From Cherax quadricarinatus (taxonomy: Eukaryota > Arthropoda > Malacostraca > Decapoda > Parastacidae), in NCBI RefSeq assembly GCF_038502225.1, contig NW_027196413.1, positions 23,501 to 87,500 of the forward strand: 64,000 nucleotides of DNA, written 5' to 3'. The notes below the pieces were generated by a model. It was not told the origin of the DNA and did no database searches. It saw nothing but the letters and a program-made list of their open reading frames with translations. A program made the position numbers and the translations under genes. How positions within the stretch are numbered: position 1 is the first letter of the stretch; the number at the start of each line of letters is the position of its first letter. Positions 38,316-50,000 of the stretch are shown here, in pieces.

Positions 38316-39606
38316 GTTACAGCGTAGATGTGAGTGATTTCGAAGAATCCCAGGTCCGATACAAAGCCCATGCCCAGGCGGCCCACTAGGTCAATGATAG
38401 CAGAGATAGAGAGCATGTTGGGCACTAGTGAGGAGGGTATGTCCACTGTATCAGCGTAGGCTGGCAGGAAGAACAGCGAGAATGGTGCTCCACACGATAT
38501 CAGAAAGACTGATAGTGCCATGATGACGAACAAGGCATCCTTGAAGAGCGAGCAGTCGCAGAAGTTGACGCAACAAAGGACGCAGCAGTTGGGACGCTTC
38601 ACCTCCACCTCTTGCTCCTCTTGTTTCAGCCCTAAGTTGTCACCTGTTGTCATTTGACTCTCATCATATTCGCCTTTCTCTTCTGCAAATGGACGAACAA
38701 GATTTTCTTTGTCCTCTTTCTCACTCTCCAAGACAGATGTCATGATTCTACTTTGTACAGTACGGATGGATGTCTGCCGGTTGAGCTGCGTCCTGACCTC
38801 TGGTAGAGCTGCTGGAGCTACACGAGACGACTGAGAGAGTCTGCGCGTGCTGCCTCGTAGGAAGCGTGCAGATGTTACTCTGCCATCCTCGTCTGAGAGT
38901 CGCAGAACACTCGGGTGCTCGGCAAATATGGGTAGCCTGGAGAGAGACAACTTACTGGTGGTTGTGTTGAATAGTGATGATTTACTGCCCATGGTAAAGC
39001 CTGTTCTCATGGAGGAACGACTGCCCATTGAGTTGGCGTCCGGATTGACTGCCCAAGAGCGGGCGTAATGAGTTAAATCTGGAATACTGTTCATCATGGA
39101 TGCGCTGCGAAGGAAGGACACTTGGCGCTGCAGCTCAGCGTCTTCCGCTGACGTCGTGGAAGAAAGGCGACGTCTTCGCATCATCTTATGCCAGAGAGCT
39201 CTGGAGCGAGTTATGGGAGTGTTGGGAGACGAGGGCACGGGCCGCTGGGCAGGTTTAGGGAGAGGGGAGGCCGGTATTTGAGGTACCAACTTGTCTTTAG
39301 GGACGGACCCATTGGTCTCCTCCTCCTCCTCTTGGTTCTGCTGGTCTATAGCTTGCACTATGGCATGGTGGGAGATTGGACGATAGAGCATCGACGCCAC
39401 GCAAATGTGCAGCTGCATGGCACCAATTAGCATCAGAGTGCCTCTAAACCCATACGTGGTGAGCAGGTAATCCACAAGCGGCGGGAGAAAGAATCCTCCC
39501 AGAGCGTTGCCGGAGACGCAGATGGCGGAGGCAAAGGTTCTCCGCTTCTCGAAGTAGAGAGAGACGATGAGTATCCCAGGAGTGGTGGTGAGCCCGGCTC
39601 CCAGAC
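38316..39606 (-). CDS. SLC16 exon: helices 3/4-6, central loop, helices 7-8
   Basis: The 1291-base exon begins with the last two bases of a glycine codon and reads LGAGLTTTPGILIVSLYFEKRRTFASAICVSGNALGG, the conserved SLC16 stretch in which Y-F-x-K-R-R-x-x-A follows helix 4. Two further hydrophobic segments follow (FFLPPLVDYLL, GTLMLIGAMQLHICVASML). The central cytoplasmic loop is about 230 residues, longer than in most vertebrate members, hydrophilic and rich in serine and arginine (LHKMMRRRRLSST, acidic KEDKENL). A cysteine cluster (NCCVLCCVNFCDC) precedes helix 7. Helix 8 holds D-L-V-G-R (Asp codon 38390-38392, Arg 38378-38380), equivalent to the proton/substrate-coupling pair of MCT1. The frame stays open to 39709, but those bases are intron. 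Confidence 0.9.
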
Positions 39607-39837
39607 CTGCAGAACACCACACACACGTTAGCAGACGCAACACTCCAGGTCCCTCACTATATAGTGCATCCATTACTTTTATTGCATTTCTAGCTTGAGA
39701 TAAGCACAAGCTATAACAATAGTGATCAACTTAAACGAGAACTAAATCTACAAAAACATACTCAGACACTACAATTTTTATCTTAAAGTGACCTTATTGT
39801 ATGACCTTATTGTATGACCTGACCTTACCTGCCATAC
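39607..39837. other. Intron sequence upstream of the SLC16 exon
   Basis: The minus-strand acceptor ttctgcag is at 39607-39614. A pyrimidine-rich tract is weak (tgtgtgtggtgttctgcag). The sequence is otherwise AT-rich intron. Confidence 0.6.
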
Positions 39838-39997
<160 letters not shown>

Positions 39998-40109
39998 ACG
40001 AGTGTCATTTAATAAGTCATGGCAATATTTACTGAGAAACATCACTCGCTAAAAATTTCAAATATACATATAAAAGCTCTTGAAAATAGACACCACATGG
40101 TGACACAGA

Positions 40110-42140
40110 CTGGACACATACTCAGCCGACCAGCGACATCACACATCATATTGGACGCATACTCAGCCGACCAGCGACATCACACATCATATTGGACACA
40201 TACTCAGCCGACCAGCGACATCACACATCATATTGGACACGTACTCAGCCGACCAGCGACATCACACATCATATTGGACACATATTCAGCCGACCAGCAA
40301 CATCACACATCATATTGGACACATACTCAGCCGACCAGCGACATCACACATCATATTGGACACATACTCAGCCGACCAGCAACATCACACATCATATTGG
40401 ACACATACTCAGCCGACCAGCGACATCACACATCATATTATACATACTCAGCCGACCAGCGACATCACACATCATATTGGACACATACTCAGCCGACCAG
40501 CGACATCACACATCATATTGGACACATACTCAGCCGACCAGCAACATCACACATCATATATGACACATAATCAGCCGACCAGCGACATCACACATCATAT
40601 TGGACACATGCTCAGCCGACCAGCGACATCACACATCATATTGGACACATACTCAGCCGACCAGCGACATCACACATCATATTGGACACATACTCAGCCG
40701 ACCAGCGACATCACACATCATATTGGACGCATACTCAGCCGACCAGCGACATCACACATCATATTGGACACATACTCAGCCGACCAGCGACATCACACAT
40801 CATATTGGACACATACTCAGCCGACCAGCGACATCACACATCATATTGGACACATACTCAGCCGACCAGCAACATCACACATCATATTGGACACATACTC
40901 AGCCGACCAGCGACATCACACATCATATTGGACATACTCAGCCGTCCAGCGACATCACACATCATATTGGACACATACTCAGCCGACCAGCGACATCACA
41001 CATCATATTGGACACATACTCAGCCGACCAGCAACATCACACATCATATTTGACACATAATCAGCCGACCAGCGACATCACACATCATACTGGACACATA
41101 CTCAGCCGACCAGCGACATCACACATCATATTGGACACATACTCAGCCGACCAGCGACATCACACGTCATATTGGACACATACTCAGCCGACCAGCGACA
41201 TCACACATCATATTGGACACATGCTCAGCCGACCAGCGACATCACACATCATATTGGACACATACTCAGCCGACCAGCGACATCACACATCATATTGGAC
41301 ACATACTCAGCCGTCCAGCGACATCACACATCATATTGGACACATACTCAGCCGTCCAGCGACATCACACATCATATTGGACACATACTCAGCCGTCCAG
41401 CGACATCACACATCATATTGGACACATACTCAGCCGTCCAGCGACATCGCACATCATATTGGACACATACTCAGCCGTCCAGCGACATCACACATCATAT
41501 TGGACACATATTCAGCCGTCCAGCGACATCACACATCATATTGGACACATACTCAGCCGTCCAGCGACATCACACATCATATTGGACACATACTCAGCCG
41601 TCCAGCGACATCACACATCATATTGAGCACATACTCAGCCGCCCAGCGACATCTCACATCATATTGGACACATACTCAGCCGTCCAGCGACATCACACAT
41701 CATATTGGACACATACTCAGCCGTCCAGCGACATCACACATCGTATTGGACACATACTCAGCAGTCCAGCGACATCACACATCATAATGGACACATACTC
41801 AGCCGTCCAGCGACATCACACATCATATTGGACACATACTCAGCCGTCCAACAACATCACACATCATATTGGGCACATACTCAGCCGTCCAGCGACATCA
41901 CACATCATAATGGACACATACTCAGCCGTCCAGCGACATCACACATCATATTGGACACATACTCAGCAGTCCAGCGACATCACACATCATATTGGACACA
42001 TACTCAGCCGTCCAGCGCAACATCACACATCATATTGGACATATACTCAGCCGTCCAGCGACATCACCCATCATATTGGACACATACTCAGCCGTCCAGC
42101 GACATCACCCATCATATTGGACACATACTCAGCCGTCCTC
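40110..42140. repeat. 41-bp tandem array, about 49 copies
   Basis: The unit runs gacatcacacatcatattgg, acacatactcagccg, (a/t)ccagc. The first half of the array mostly has 'ccgaccagc' and the second half, from about 41300, mostly 'ccgtccagc'. A marker unit 'tgacacataatcag' at 40561 and 41051 shows a block duplication of about 490 bases (twelve units, one shortened). Confidence 0.95.
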
Positions 42141-44815
42141 AAGATAGTCTCCCTTCAAAATAATCACCCATTTAAATAATCTCCCCTCAAAATAGTCTCC
42201 CCTCAAGTTCCCCATCAAAGTAGTCTCCCCTCAAGTCTCCCTTCAAAGTAGTCTCTCCTCAAGTTCCCCATCAAAGTAGTCTCCCCTCAAGTTCCCCATC
42301 AAAGTAGTCTCCCCTCAAGTCTCCCATCAAAGTAGTCTCCCCTCAAGTCTCCCATCAAAGTAGTCTCTCCTCAAGTCCCCCATCAAAGTAGTCTCCCCTC
42401 AAGTCTCCCATCAAAGTAGTTTCCCCTCAAGTTCCCCATCAAAGTAGTCTCCCCTCAAGTTCCCCATCAAAGTAGTCTCCCCTCAAGTCTCCCATCAAAG
42501 TAGTCTCCCCTCAAGTCCCCCATCAAAGTAGTCTCCCCTCAAGTCTCCCATCAAAGTAGTGTCCTCTCAAGTCCCCCATCAAAGTAGTCTCCCCTCAAGT
42601 CCCCCATCAAAGTAGTCTCCCCTCAAGTCCCCCATCAAAGTAGTCTCCCCTCAAGTCTCCCATCAAAGTAGTTTCCCCTCAAGTCCCCCATCAAAGTAGT
42701 CTCCCCTCAAGTTCCCCATCAAAGTAGTCTCCCCTCAAGTCTCCCATCAAAGTAGTTTCCCCTCAAGTTCCCCATCAAAGTAGTCTCCCCTCAAGTCTCC
42801 CATCAAAGTAGTCTCCCCTCAAGTCTCCCATCAAAGTAGTCTCCCCTCAAGTCCCCCATCAAAGTAGTCTCCCTTCAAGTCTCCCATCAAAGTAGTTTCC
42901 CCTCAAGTCCCCCATCAAAGTAGTCTCCCCTCAATTCCCCCATCAAAGTAGTCTCCCCTCAAGTCTCCCATCAAAGTAGTCTCCCCTCAAGTCCCCCATC
43001 AAAGTAGTCTCCCCTCAAGTTCCCCATCAAAGTAGTCTCCCCACAAGAACCCCATCGAAGTAGTCTCCCCTCAAGTCTCCCATCAAAGTAGTCTCCCCTC
43101 AAGTCCCCCATCAAAGTAGTCTACCCTCAAGTCTCCCATCAAAGTAGTTTCCCCTCAAGTTCCCCATCAAAGTAGTCTCCCCTCAAGTTCCCCATCAAAG
43201 TAGTCTCCCCTCAAGTCTCCCATCAAAGTAGTCTCCCCTCAAGTCCCCCATCAAAGTAGTCTCCCCTCAAGTCTCCCATCAAAGTAGTTTCCCCTCAAGT
43301 CCCCCATCAAAGTAGTCTCCCCTCAAGTCCCCCATCAAAGTAGTCTCCCCTCAAGTCTCCCATCAAAGTAGTTTCCCCTCAAGTCCCCCATCAAAGTAGT
43401 CTCCCCTCAAGTCTCCCATCAAAGTAGTCTCCCCTCAAGTCTCCCATCAAAGTAGTTTCCCCTCAAGTTCCCCATCAAAGTAGTCTCCCCTCAAGTCTCC
43501 CATCAAAGTAGTCTCCCCTCAAGTCCCCCATCAAAGTAGTCTCCCCTCAAGTCTCCCATCAAAGTAGTCTCCCCTAAAGTCCCCCATCAAAGTAGTCTCC
43601 ACTCCAGTCTCCCATCAAAGTAGTCTCCCCTCAAGTCCCCCATCAAAGTAGTCTCCCTTCAAGTTCCCCATCAAAGTAGTCTACCCTCAAATCCCCCATC
43701 AAAGTAGTCTCCCTTCAAGTCCCCCATCAAAGTAGTCTCCCTTCAAGTCCCCCATCAAGTAGTCTCCCCTCAAGTCCCCCATCAAAGTAGTCTCCCCTCA
43801 AGTCTCCCATCAAAGTAGTCTCCCCTCAAGTCTCCCATCAAAGTAGTCTCCCCTCAAGTCTCCCATCAAAGTAGTCTCCCCTCAAGTCTCCCATCAAAGT
43901 AGTTGCCCCTCAAGTTCCCCATCAAAGAAGTCTCCCCTCAAGTCTCCCATCAAAGTAGTCTCCCCTCAAGTCCCCCATCAAAGTAGTCTCCCCTCAAGTC
44001 TCCCATCAAAGTAGTCTCTCCTCAAGTTCCCCATCAAAGTAGTCTCCCCTCTAGTCTCCCATCAAAGTAGTCTCCCCTCAAGTTCCCCATCAAAGTAGTC
44101 TCCCCTCAAGTCCCCCATCAAAGTAGTCTCCCCTCAAGTCCCCCATCAAAGTAGTCTCCCTTCAAGTTCCCCAACAAAGTAGTCTCCCCTAAAGTCCCCC
44201 ATCAAAGTAGTCTCCCTTCAAGTCCCCCATCAAAGTAGTCTCCCTTCAAGTCCCCCATCAAAGTAGTCTCCCCTCAAGTCCCCCATCAAAGTAGTCTCCC
44301 CTCAAGTCTCCCATCAAAGTAGTCTCCCCTCAAGTCCCCCATCAAAGTAGTCTCCCCTCAAGTCCCCCATCAAAGTAGTCTCCCCTCAAGTCCCCCATCA
44401 AAGTAGTCTCCCCTCAAGTCTCCCATCAAAGTAGTCTCCCCTCAAGTCCCCCATCAAAGTAGTCTCCCCTCCAGACTCCCATCAAAGTAGTCTCCCCTCA
44501 AGTCCCCCATCAAAGTAGTCTCCCCTCAAGTCCCCCATCAAAGTAGTCTCCCCTCAAGTCCCCCATCAAAGTAGTCTCCCTTCAAGTTCCCCAACAAAGT
44601 AGTCTCCCCTAAAGTCCCCCATCAAAGTAGTCTCCCTTCAAGTCCCCCAGCAAAGTAGTCTCCCTTCAAGTCCCCCATCAAAGTAGTCTCCCCTCAAGTC
44701 CCCCATCAAATTAGTCTCCCCTCAAGTCTCCCATCAAAGTAGTCTCCCCTCAAGTCCCCCATCAAAGTAGTCTCCCCTCAAGTCCCCCATCAAAGTAGTC
44801 TCCCCACAAGTCTCA
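42141..44815. repeat. 28-bp tandem array, about 95 copies
   Basis: The unit is tcaaagtagtctcccctcaa followed by gt(c/t)(c/t)cccca. It starts directly where the 41-bp array ends. The strand is C-rich (runs of four and five C), so the opposite strand carries closely spaced G runs. A block around 44150-44330 and one around 44570-44760 share the same run of variants, about 420 bases (15 units) apart. Confidence 0.95.
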
Positions 44816-44837
44816 GATCTGAAGGCTACAGAACACT

Positions 44838-46825
44838 GTGGTTATTGTTGTGCTGTTGTCTGTGTTGTTACACTGACGTTCGTCTCAGCAACAGAGGCGC
44901 TGCTGTGTTGTGCTGTTGTCTGTGTTGTTACACTGACGTTCGTCTCAGCAACAGAGGCGCTGCTGTGTTGTGCTGTTGTCTGTGTTGTTACACTGACGTT
45001 CGTCTCAGCAACAGAGGCGTTGCTGTGTTGTGCTGTTGTCTGTGTTGTTACACTGACGTTCGTCTCAGCAACAGAGGCGCTGCTGTGTTGTGCTGTTGTC
45101 TGTGTTGTTACACTGACGTTCGTCTCAGCAACAGAGGCGCTGCTGTGTTGTGCTGTTGTCTGTGTTGTTACACTGACGTTCGTCTCAGCAACAGAGGCGC
45201 TGCTGTGTTGTGCTGTTGTCTGTGTTGTTACACTGACGTTCGTCTCAGCAACAGAGGCGCTGCTGTGTTGTGCTGTTGTCTGTGTTGTTACACTGACGTT
45301 CGTCTCAGCAACAGAGGCGCTGCTGTGTTGTGTTGTTGTCTGTGTTGTTACACTGACGTTCGTCTCAGCAACAGAGGCGCTGCTGTGTTGTGCTGTTGTC
45401 TGTGTTGTTACACTGACGTTCGTCTCAGCAACAGAGGCGCTGCTGTGTTGTGCTGTTGTCTGTGTTGTTACACTGACGTTCGTCTCAGCAACAGAGGCGC
45501 TGCTGTGTTGTGCTGTTGTCTGTGTTGTTACACTGACGTTCGTCTCAGCAACAGAGGCGCTGCTGTGTTGTGCTGTTGTCTGTGTTGTTACACTGACGTT
45601 CGTCTCAGCAACAGAAGCGCTGCTGTGTTGTGCTGTTGTCTGTGTTGTTACACTGACGTTCGTCTCAGCAACAGAGGCGCTGCTGTGTTGTGCTGTTGTC
45701 TGTGTTGTTACACTGACGTTCGTCTCAGCAACAGAGGCGCTGCTGTGTTGTGCTGTTGTCTGTGTTGTTACACTGACGTTCGTCTCAGCAACAGAGGCGC
45801 TGCTGTGTTGTGCTGTTGTCTGTGTTGTTACACTGACGTTCGTCTCAGCAACAGAGGCGCTGCTGTGTTGTGCTGTTGTCTGTGTTGTTACACTGACGTT
45901 CGTCTCAGCAACAGAGGCGCTGCTGTGTTGTGCTGTTGTCTGTGTTGTTACACTGACGTTCGTCTCAGCAACAGAGGCGCTGCTGTGTTGTGCTGTTGTC
46001 TGTGTTGTTACACTGACGTTCGTCTCAGCAACAGAGGCGCTGCTGTGTTGTGCTGTTGTCTGTGTTGTTACACTGACGTTCGTCTCAGCAACAGAGGCGC
46101 TGCTGTGTTGTGCTGTTGTCTGTGTTGTTACACTGACGTTCGTCTCAGCAACAGAGGCGCTGCTGTGTTGTGCTGTTGTCTGTGTTGTTACACTGACGTT
46201 CGTCTCAGCAACAGAGGCGCTGCTGTGTTGTGCTGTTGTCTGTGTTGTTACACTGACGTTCGTCTCAGCAACAGAGGCGCTGCTGTGTTGTGCTGTTGTC
46301 TGTGTTGTTACACTGACGTTCGTCTCAGCAACAGAGGCGCTGCTGTGTTGTGCTGTTGTCTGTGTTGTTACACTGACGTTCGTCTCAGCAACAGAGGCGC
46401 TGCTGTGTTGTGCTGTTGTCTGTGTTGTTACACTGACGTTCGTCTCAGCAACAGAGGCGCTGCTGTGTTGTGCTGTTGTCTGTGTTGTTACACTGACGTT
46501 CGTCTCAGCAACAGAGGCGCTGCTGTGTTGTGCTGTTGTCTGTGTTGTTACACTGACGTTCGTCTCAGCAACAGAGGCGCTGCTGTGTTGTGCTGTTGTC
46601 TGTGTTGTTACACTGACGTTCGTCTCAGCAACAGAGGCGCTGCTGTGTTGTGCTGTTGTCTGTGTTGTTACACTGACGTTCGTCTCAGCAACAGAGGCGC
46701 TGCTGTGTTGTGCTGTTGTCTGTGTTGTTACACTGACGTTCGTCTCAGCAACAGAGGCGCTGCTGTGTTGTGCTGTTGTCTGTGTTGTTACACTGACGTT
46801 CGTCTCAGCAACAGAGGCGCTGCTG
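44838..46825. repeat. 60-bp tandem array, 33 nearly identical copies
   Basis: The unit includes gctgctgtgttgtgctgttg, tctgtgttgttacactgacg and ttcgtctcagcaacagaggc. In 33 copies I see only three base differences (45020 c to t, 45333 c to t, 45616 g to a) and no indel. Frames of over 600 codons are open in two forward frames and one reverse frame. They are by-products of a stop-free 60-mer. This is by far the most uniform array in the window. Confidence 0.97.
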
Positions 46826-47085
46826 CAGCAATGGTCACCACCACTCCACATTCACAAGAGCAAAGACTCAACCCCTGCAACCACAATTAGGTAAATACAG
46901 TTCCATTATAAATTAAAGAAAATATAACGACACAAATTATACAAAATATACATCTGAAGGCTTGAGTATGTGTCCATATTACTTAAGAAGTTTTAAATGG
47001 ATATTTCTTTTTCTGTATTCGCAGCAGTTTATAAAATATAAATAATAACAGCCATGACTTATTAAATGATTCTCTTATATGGACG
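46826..47085. other. Short unique spacer
   Basis: AT-rich single-copy sequence between the 60-bp and 16-bp arrays. Nothing recognised. Confidence 0.5.
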
Positions 47086-50000
47086 GAGGTTGTGAGAGGC
47101 TGAGGTTGTGACAGGCTGAGGTTGTGAGTGGCTGGGGTTGTGAGAGGCTGAGGTTGTGAGAGGCTGAGGTTGTGAGAGACTGAGGTTGTGAGAGGCTGAG
47201 GTTGTGAGTGGCTGGGGTTGTGAGAGGCTGAGGTTGTGAGAGGCTGAGGTTGTGAGAGGCTGAGGTTGTGAGAGGCTGAGGTTGTGAGAGGCTGAGGTTG
47301 TGAGAGGCTGAGGTTGTGAGAGACTGAGGTTGTGAGAGGCTGAGGTTGTGAGAGGCTGAGGTTGTAAGAGGCTGAGGTTGTGAGTGGCTGAGGTTGTGAG
47401 AGGCTGAGGTTGTGAGAGGCTGAGGTTGTTAGAGGCTGAGGTTGTGAGAGGCTGAGGTTGTGAGAGGCTGAGGTTGTGAGAGGCTGAGGTTGTGAGTGGC
47501 TGGGGTTGTGAGAGGCTGAGGTTGTGAGAAGCTGAGGTTGTGAGAGGCTGAGGTTGTGAGAGGCTGAGGTTGTGAGAGGCTGAGGTTGTGAGAGGCTGAG
47601 GTTGTGAGAGACTGAGGTTGTGAGAGGCTGAGGTTGTGAGAGGCTGAGGGTGTGAGAGGCTGAGGTTGTGAGAGGCTGAGGTTGTGAGAGGCTGAGGTTG
47701 TGAGTGGCTGGGGTTGTGAGAGGCTGAGGTTGTGAGAGGCTGAGGTTGTGAGTGGCTGGGGTTGTGAGAGGCTGAGGTTGTGAGAGGCTGAGGTTGTGAG
47801 AGGCTGAGGTTGTGAGAGGCTGACGTTGTGAGAGGCTGACGTTGTGAGAGGCTGAGGTTGTGAGTGGCTGAGGTTGTGAGTGGCAGACGTTGTGAGAGGC
47901 TGAGGTTATGAGAGGCTGATGTTGTGAGAGGCTGAGGTTGTGAGAGGCTGAGGTTGTGAGAGGCTGAGGTTGTGAGTGGCTGACGTTGTGAGAGGCTGAG
48001 GTTATGAGAGGCTGAGGTTGTGAGAGGCTGACGTTGTGAGAGGCTGAGGTTATGAGAGGCAGAGGTTGTGAGTGGCTGAGGTTTGAGAGGCTGAGGTTGT
48101 GAGAGGCTGAGGTTGTGAGAGGCTGAGGTTGTGAGAGGCTGACGTTGTGAGAGGCTGAGGTTTTGAGAGGCTGAGGTTGTGAGAGGCTGACGTTGTGAGA
48201 GGCTGACGTTGTGAGAGGCTGACGTTGTGAGAGGCTGACGTTGTGACAGTCTGAGGTTCTGAGAGGCTGAGGTTCTGAGAGGCTGACGTTGTGAGAGGCT
48301 GACGTTGTGAGAGGCTGACGTTGTGAGAGGCTGACGTTGTGAGAGGCTGACGTTGTGAGAGGCTGAGGTTGTGAGAGGCTGAGGTTGTGAGAGGCTGACG
48401 TTGTGAGAGGCTGAGGTTATGAGAGGCTGAGGTTGTGAGAGGCTGACGTTGTGAGAGGCTGAGGTTATGAGAGGCAGAGGTTGTGAGTGGCTGAGGTTTG
48501 AGAGGCTGAGGTTGTGAGAGGCTGAGGTTGTGAGAGGCTGAGGTTGTGAGAGGCTGACGTTGTGAGAGGCTGAGGTTATGAGAGGCAGAGGTTGTGAGTG
48601 GCTGAGGTTTGAGAGGCTGAGGTTGTGAGAGGCTGAGGTTGTGAGAGGCTGAGGTTGTGAGAGGCTGACGTTGTGAGAGGCTGACGTTGTGAGAGGCTGA
48701 GGTTGTGAGAGGCTGAGGTTGTGAGAGGCTGAGGTTGTGAGTGGCTGAGGTTATGAGAGGCTGAGGTTGTGAGAGACTGACGTTGTGAGAGGCTGAGGTT
48801 ATGAGAGGCAGAGGTTGTGAGTGGCTGAGGTTTGAGAGGCTGAGGTTGTGAGAGGCTGAGGTTGTGAGAGGCTGAGGTTGTGAGAGGCTGACGTTGTGAG
48901 AGGCTGACGTTGTGAGAGGCTGAGGTTGTGAGAGGCTGAGGTTGTGAGAGGCTGACGTTGTGAGAGGCTGAGGTTATGAGAGGCTGAGGTTGTGAGAGGC
49001 TGACGTTGTGAGAGGCTGAGGTTATGAGAGGCAGAGGTTGTGAGTGGCTGAGGTTTGAGAGGCTGAGGTTGTGAGAGGCTGAGGTTGTGAGTGGCTGAGG
49101 TTATGAGTGGCTGAGGTTGTGAGAGGCTGACGTTGTGAGAGGCTGAGGTTCTGAGAGGCTGAGGTTGTGAGAGACTGAGGTTGTGAGAGACTGAGGTTGT
49201 GAGAGGCTGAGGTTGTGAGAGACTGAGGTTGTGAGTGGCTGGAGTTGGGAGAGACTAAGGTTGTGAGAGACTGAGGTTGTGAGAGGCTGAGGTTGTGAGA
49301 GGCTGAGGTTGTGAGAGGCAGAGGTTGTGAGAGGCTGAGGTTGTGAGACTGAGGTTATGAGAGGCTGAGGTTGTGAGAGGCTGAGGTTATGAGAGGCTGA
49401 GGTTGTGAGAGGCTGAGGTTGTAAGAGGCTGACGTTGTGAGAGGCTGACGTTGTGACAGGCTGAGGTTGTGAGAGGCTGAAGTTGTGAGAGACTGAGGTT
49501 GTGAGAGACTGAGGTTGTGAGAGACTGAGGTTGTGAGAGGCTGAGGTTGTGAGAGGCTGAGGTTGTGAGAGGCGGAGGTTGTGAGAGGCTGAGGTTGTGA
49601 GTGGCTGAGGTTGTGAAAGGCTGAGGTTGTGAGAGGCTGAGGTTATGAGAGGCTGAGGTTGTGAGTGGCTGAGGTTGTGAGAGGCTGAGGTTGTGAGAGG
49701 CTGAGGTTGTGAGAGGCTGAGGTTGTGAGAGGCTGAGGTTTTGAGAGGCTGAGGTTGTGAGAGGCTGAGATTGTGAGAGGCTGAGGTTGTGAGAGGCTGA
49801 GGTTGTGAGAGGCTGAGGTTGTGAGTGGCTGAGGTTGTGAGAGGCTGACGTTGTGAGAGGCTGACGTTGTGAGTGGCTGAGTTTGTGAGAGGATGAGGTT
49901 GTGAGAGGCTGAGGTCGTGAGAGGCTGAGGTTGTGAGAGGCTGAGGTTGTGAGAGGCTGAGGTTGTGAGAGGCTGAGGTTGTGAGAGACTGAGGTTGTGA

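Larger units (their letters stand above)
23184..39606 (-). other. SLC16 (monocarboxylate transporter family) gene, three 3' exons
   Basis: Exons at 39606-38316, 27599-27379 and 23353-23184 join in frame on the minus strand to give about 558 residues ending at a TGA. Junctions: an acceptor ttctgcag before 39606; donor gtgagt after 38316 with acceptor ttatgacag before 27599; donor gtgggt after 27379 with acceptor ctcgccag before 23353. The junction phases agree (2 bases + 1, then 1 base + 2). The order of helices and the Asp-x3-Arg pair fit the major facilitator SLC16 family, plasma-membrane carriers of lactate, pyruvate or other small acids. Substrate cannot be told from sequence. The N-terminal exons (helices 1-2 with the usual D/E-G-G-x-G-W motif) are not in the window. 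The introns are 10.7 and 4.0 kb, mostly tandem repeats. Confidence 0.88.

Noticed and set aside
39607..39709. Extension of the SLC16 exon upstream to a methionine at 39709
   Set aside because: A good acceptor (ttctgcag) at 39607-39614 and the family alignment start at LGAGL; the upstream residues do not look like helix 3.
44842..46894. Cysteine-rich 600+ codon frames in the 60-bp array
   Set aside because: Three frames on two strands are open together; nearly all nucleotide positions are fixed with no sign of codon-position bias.
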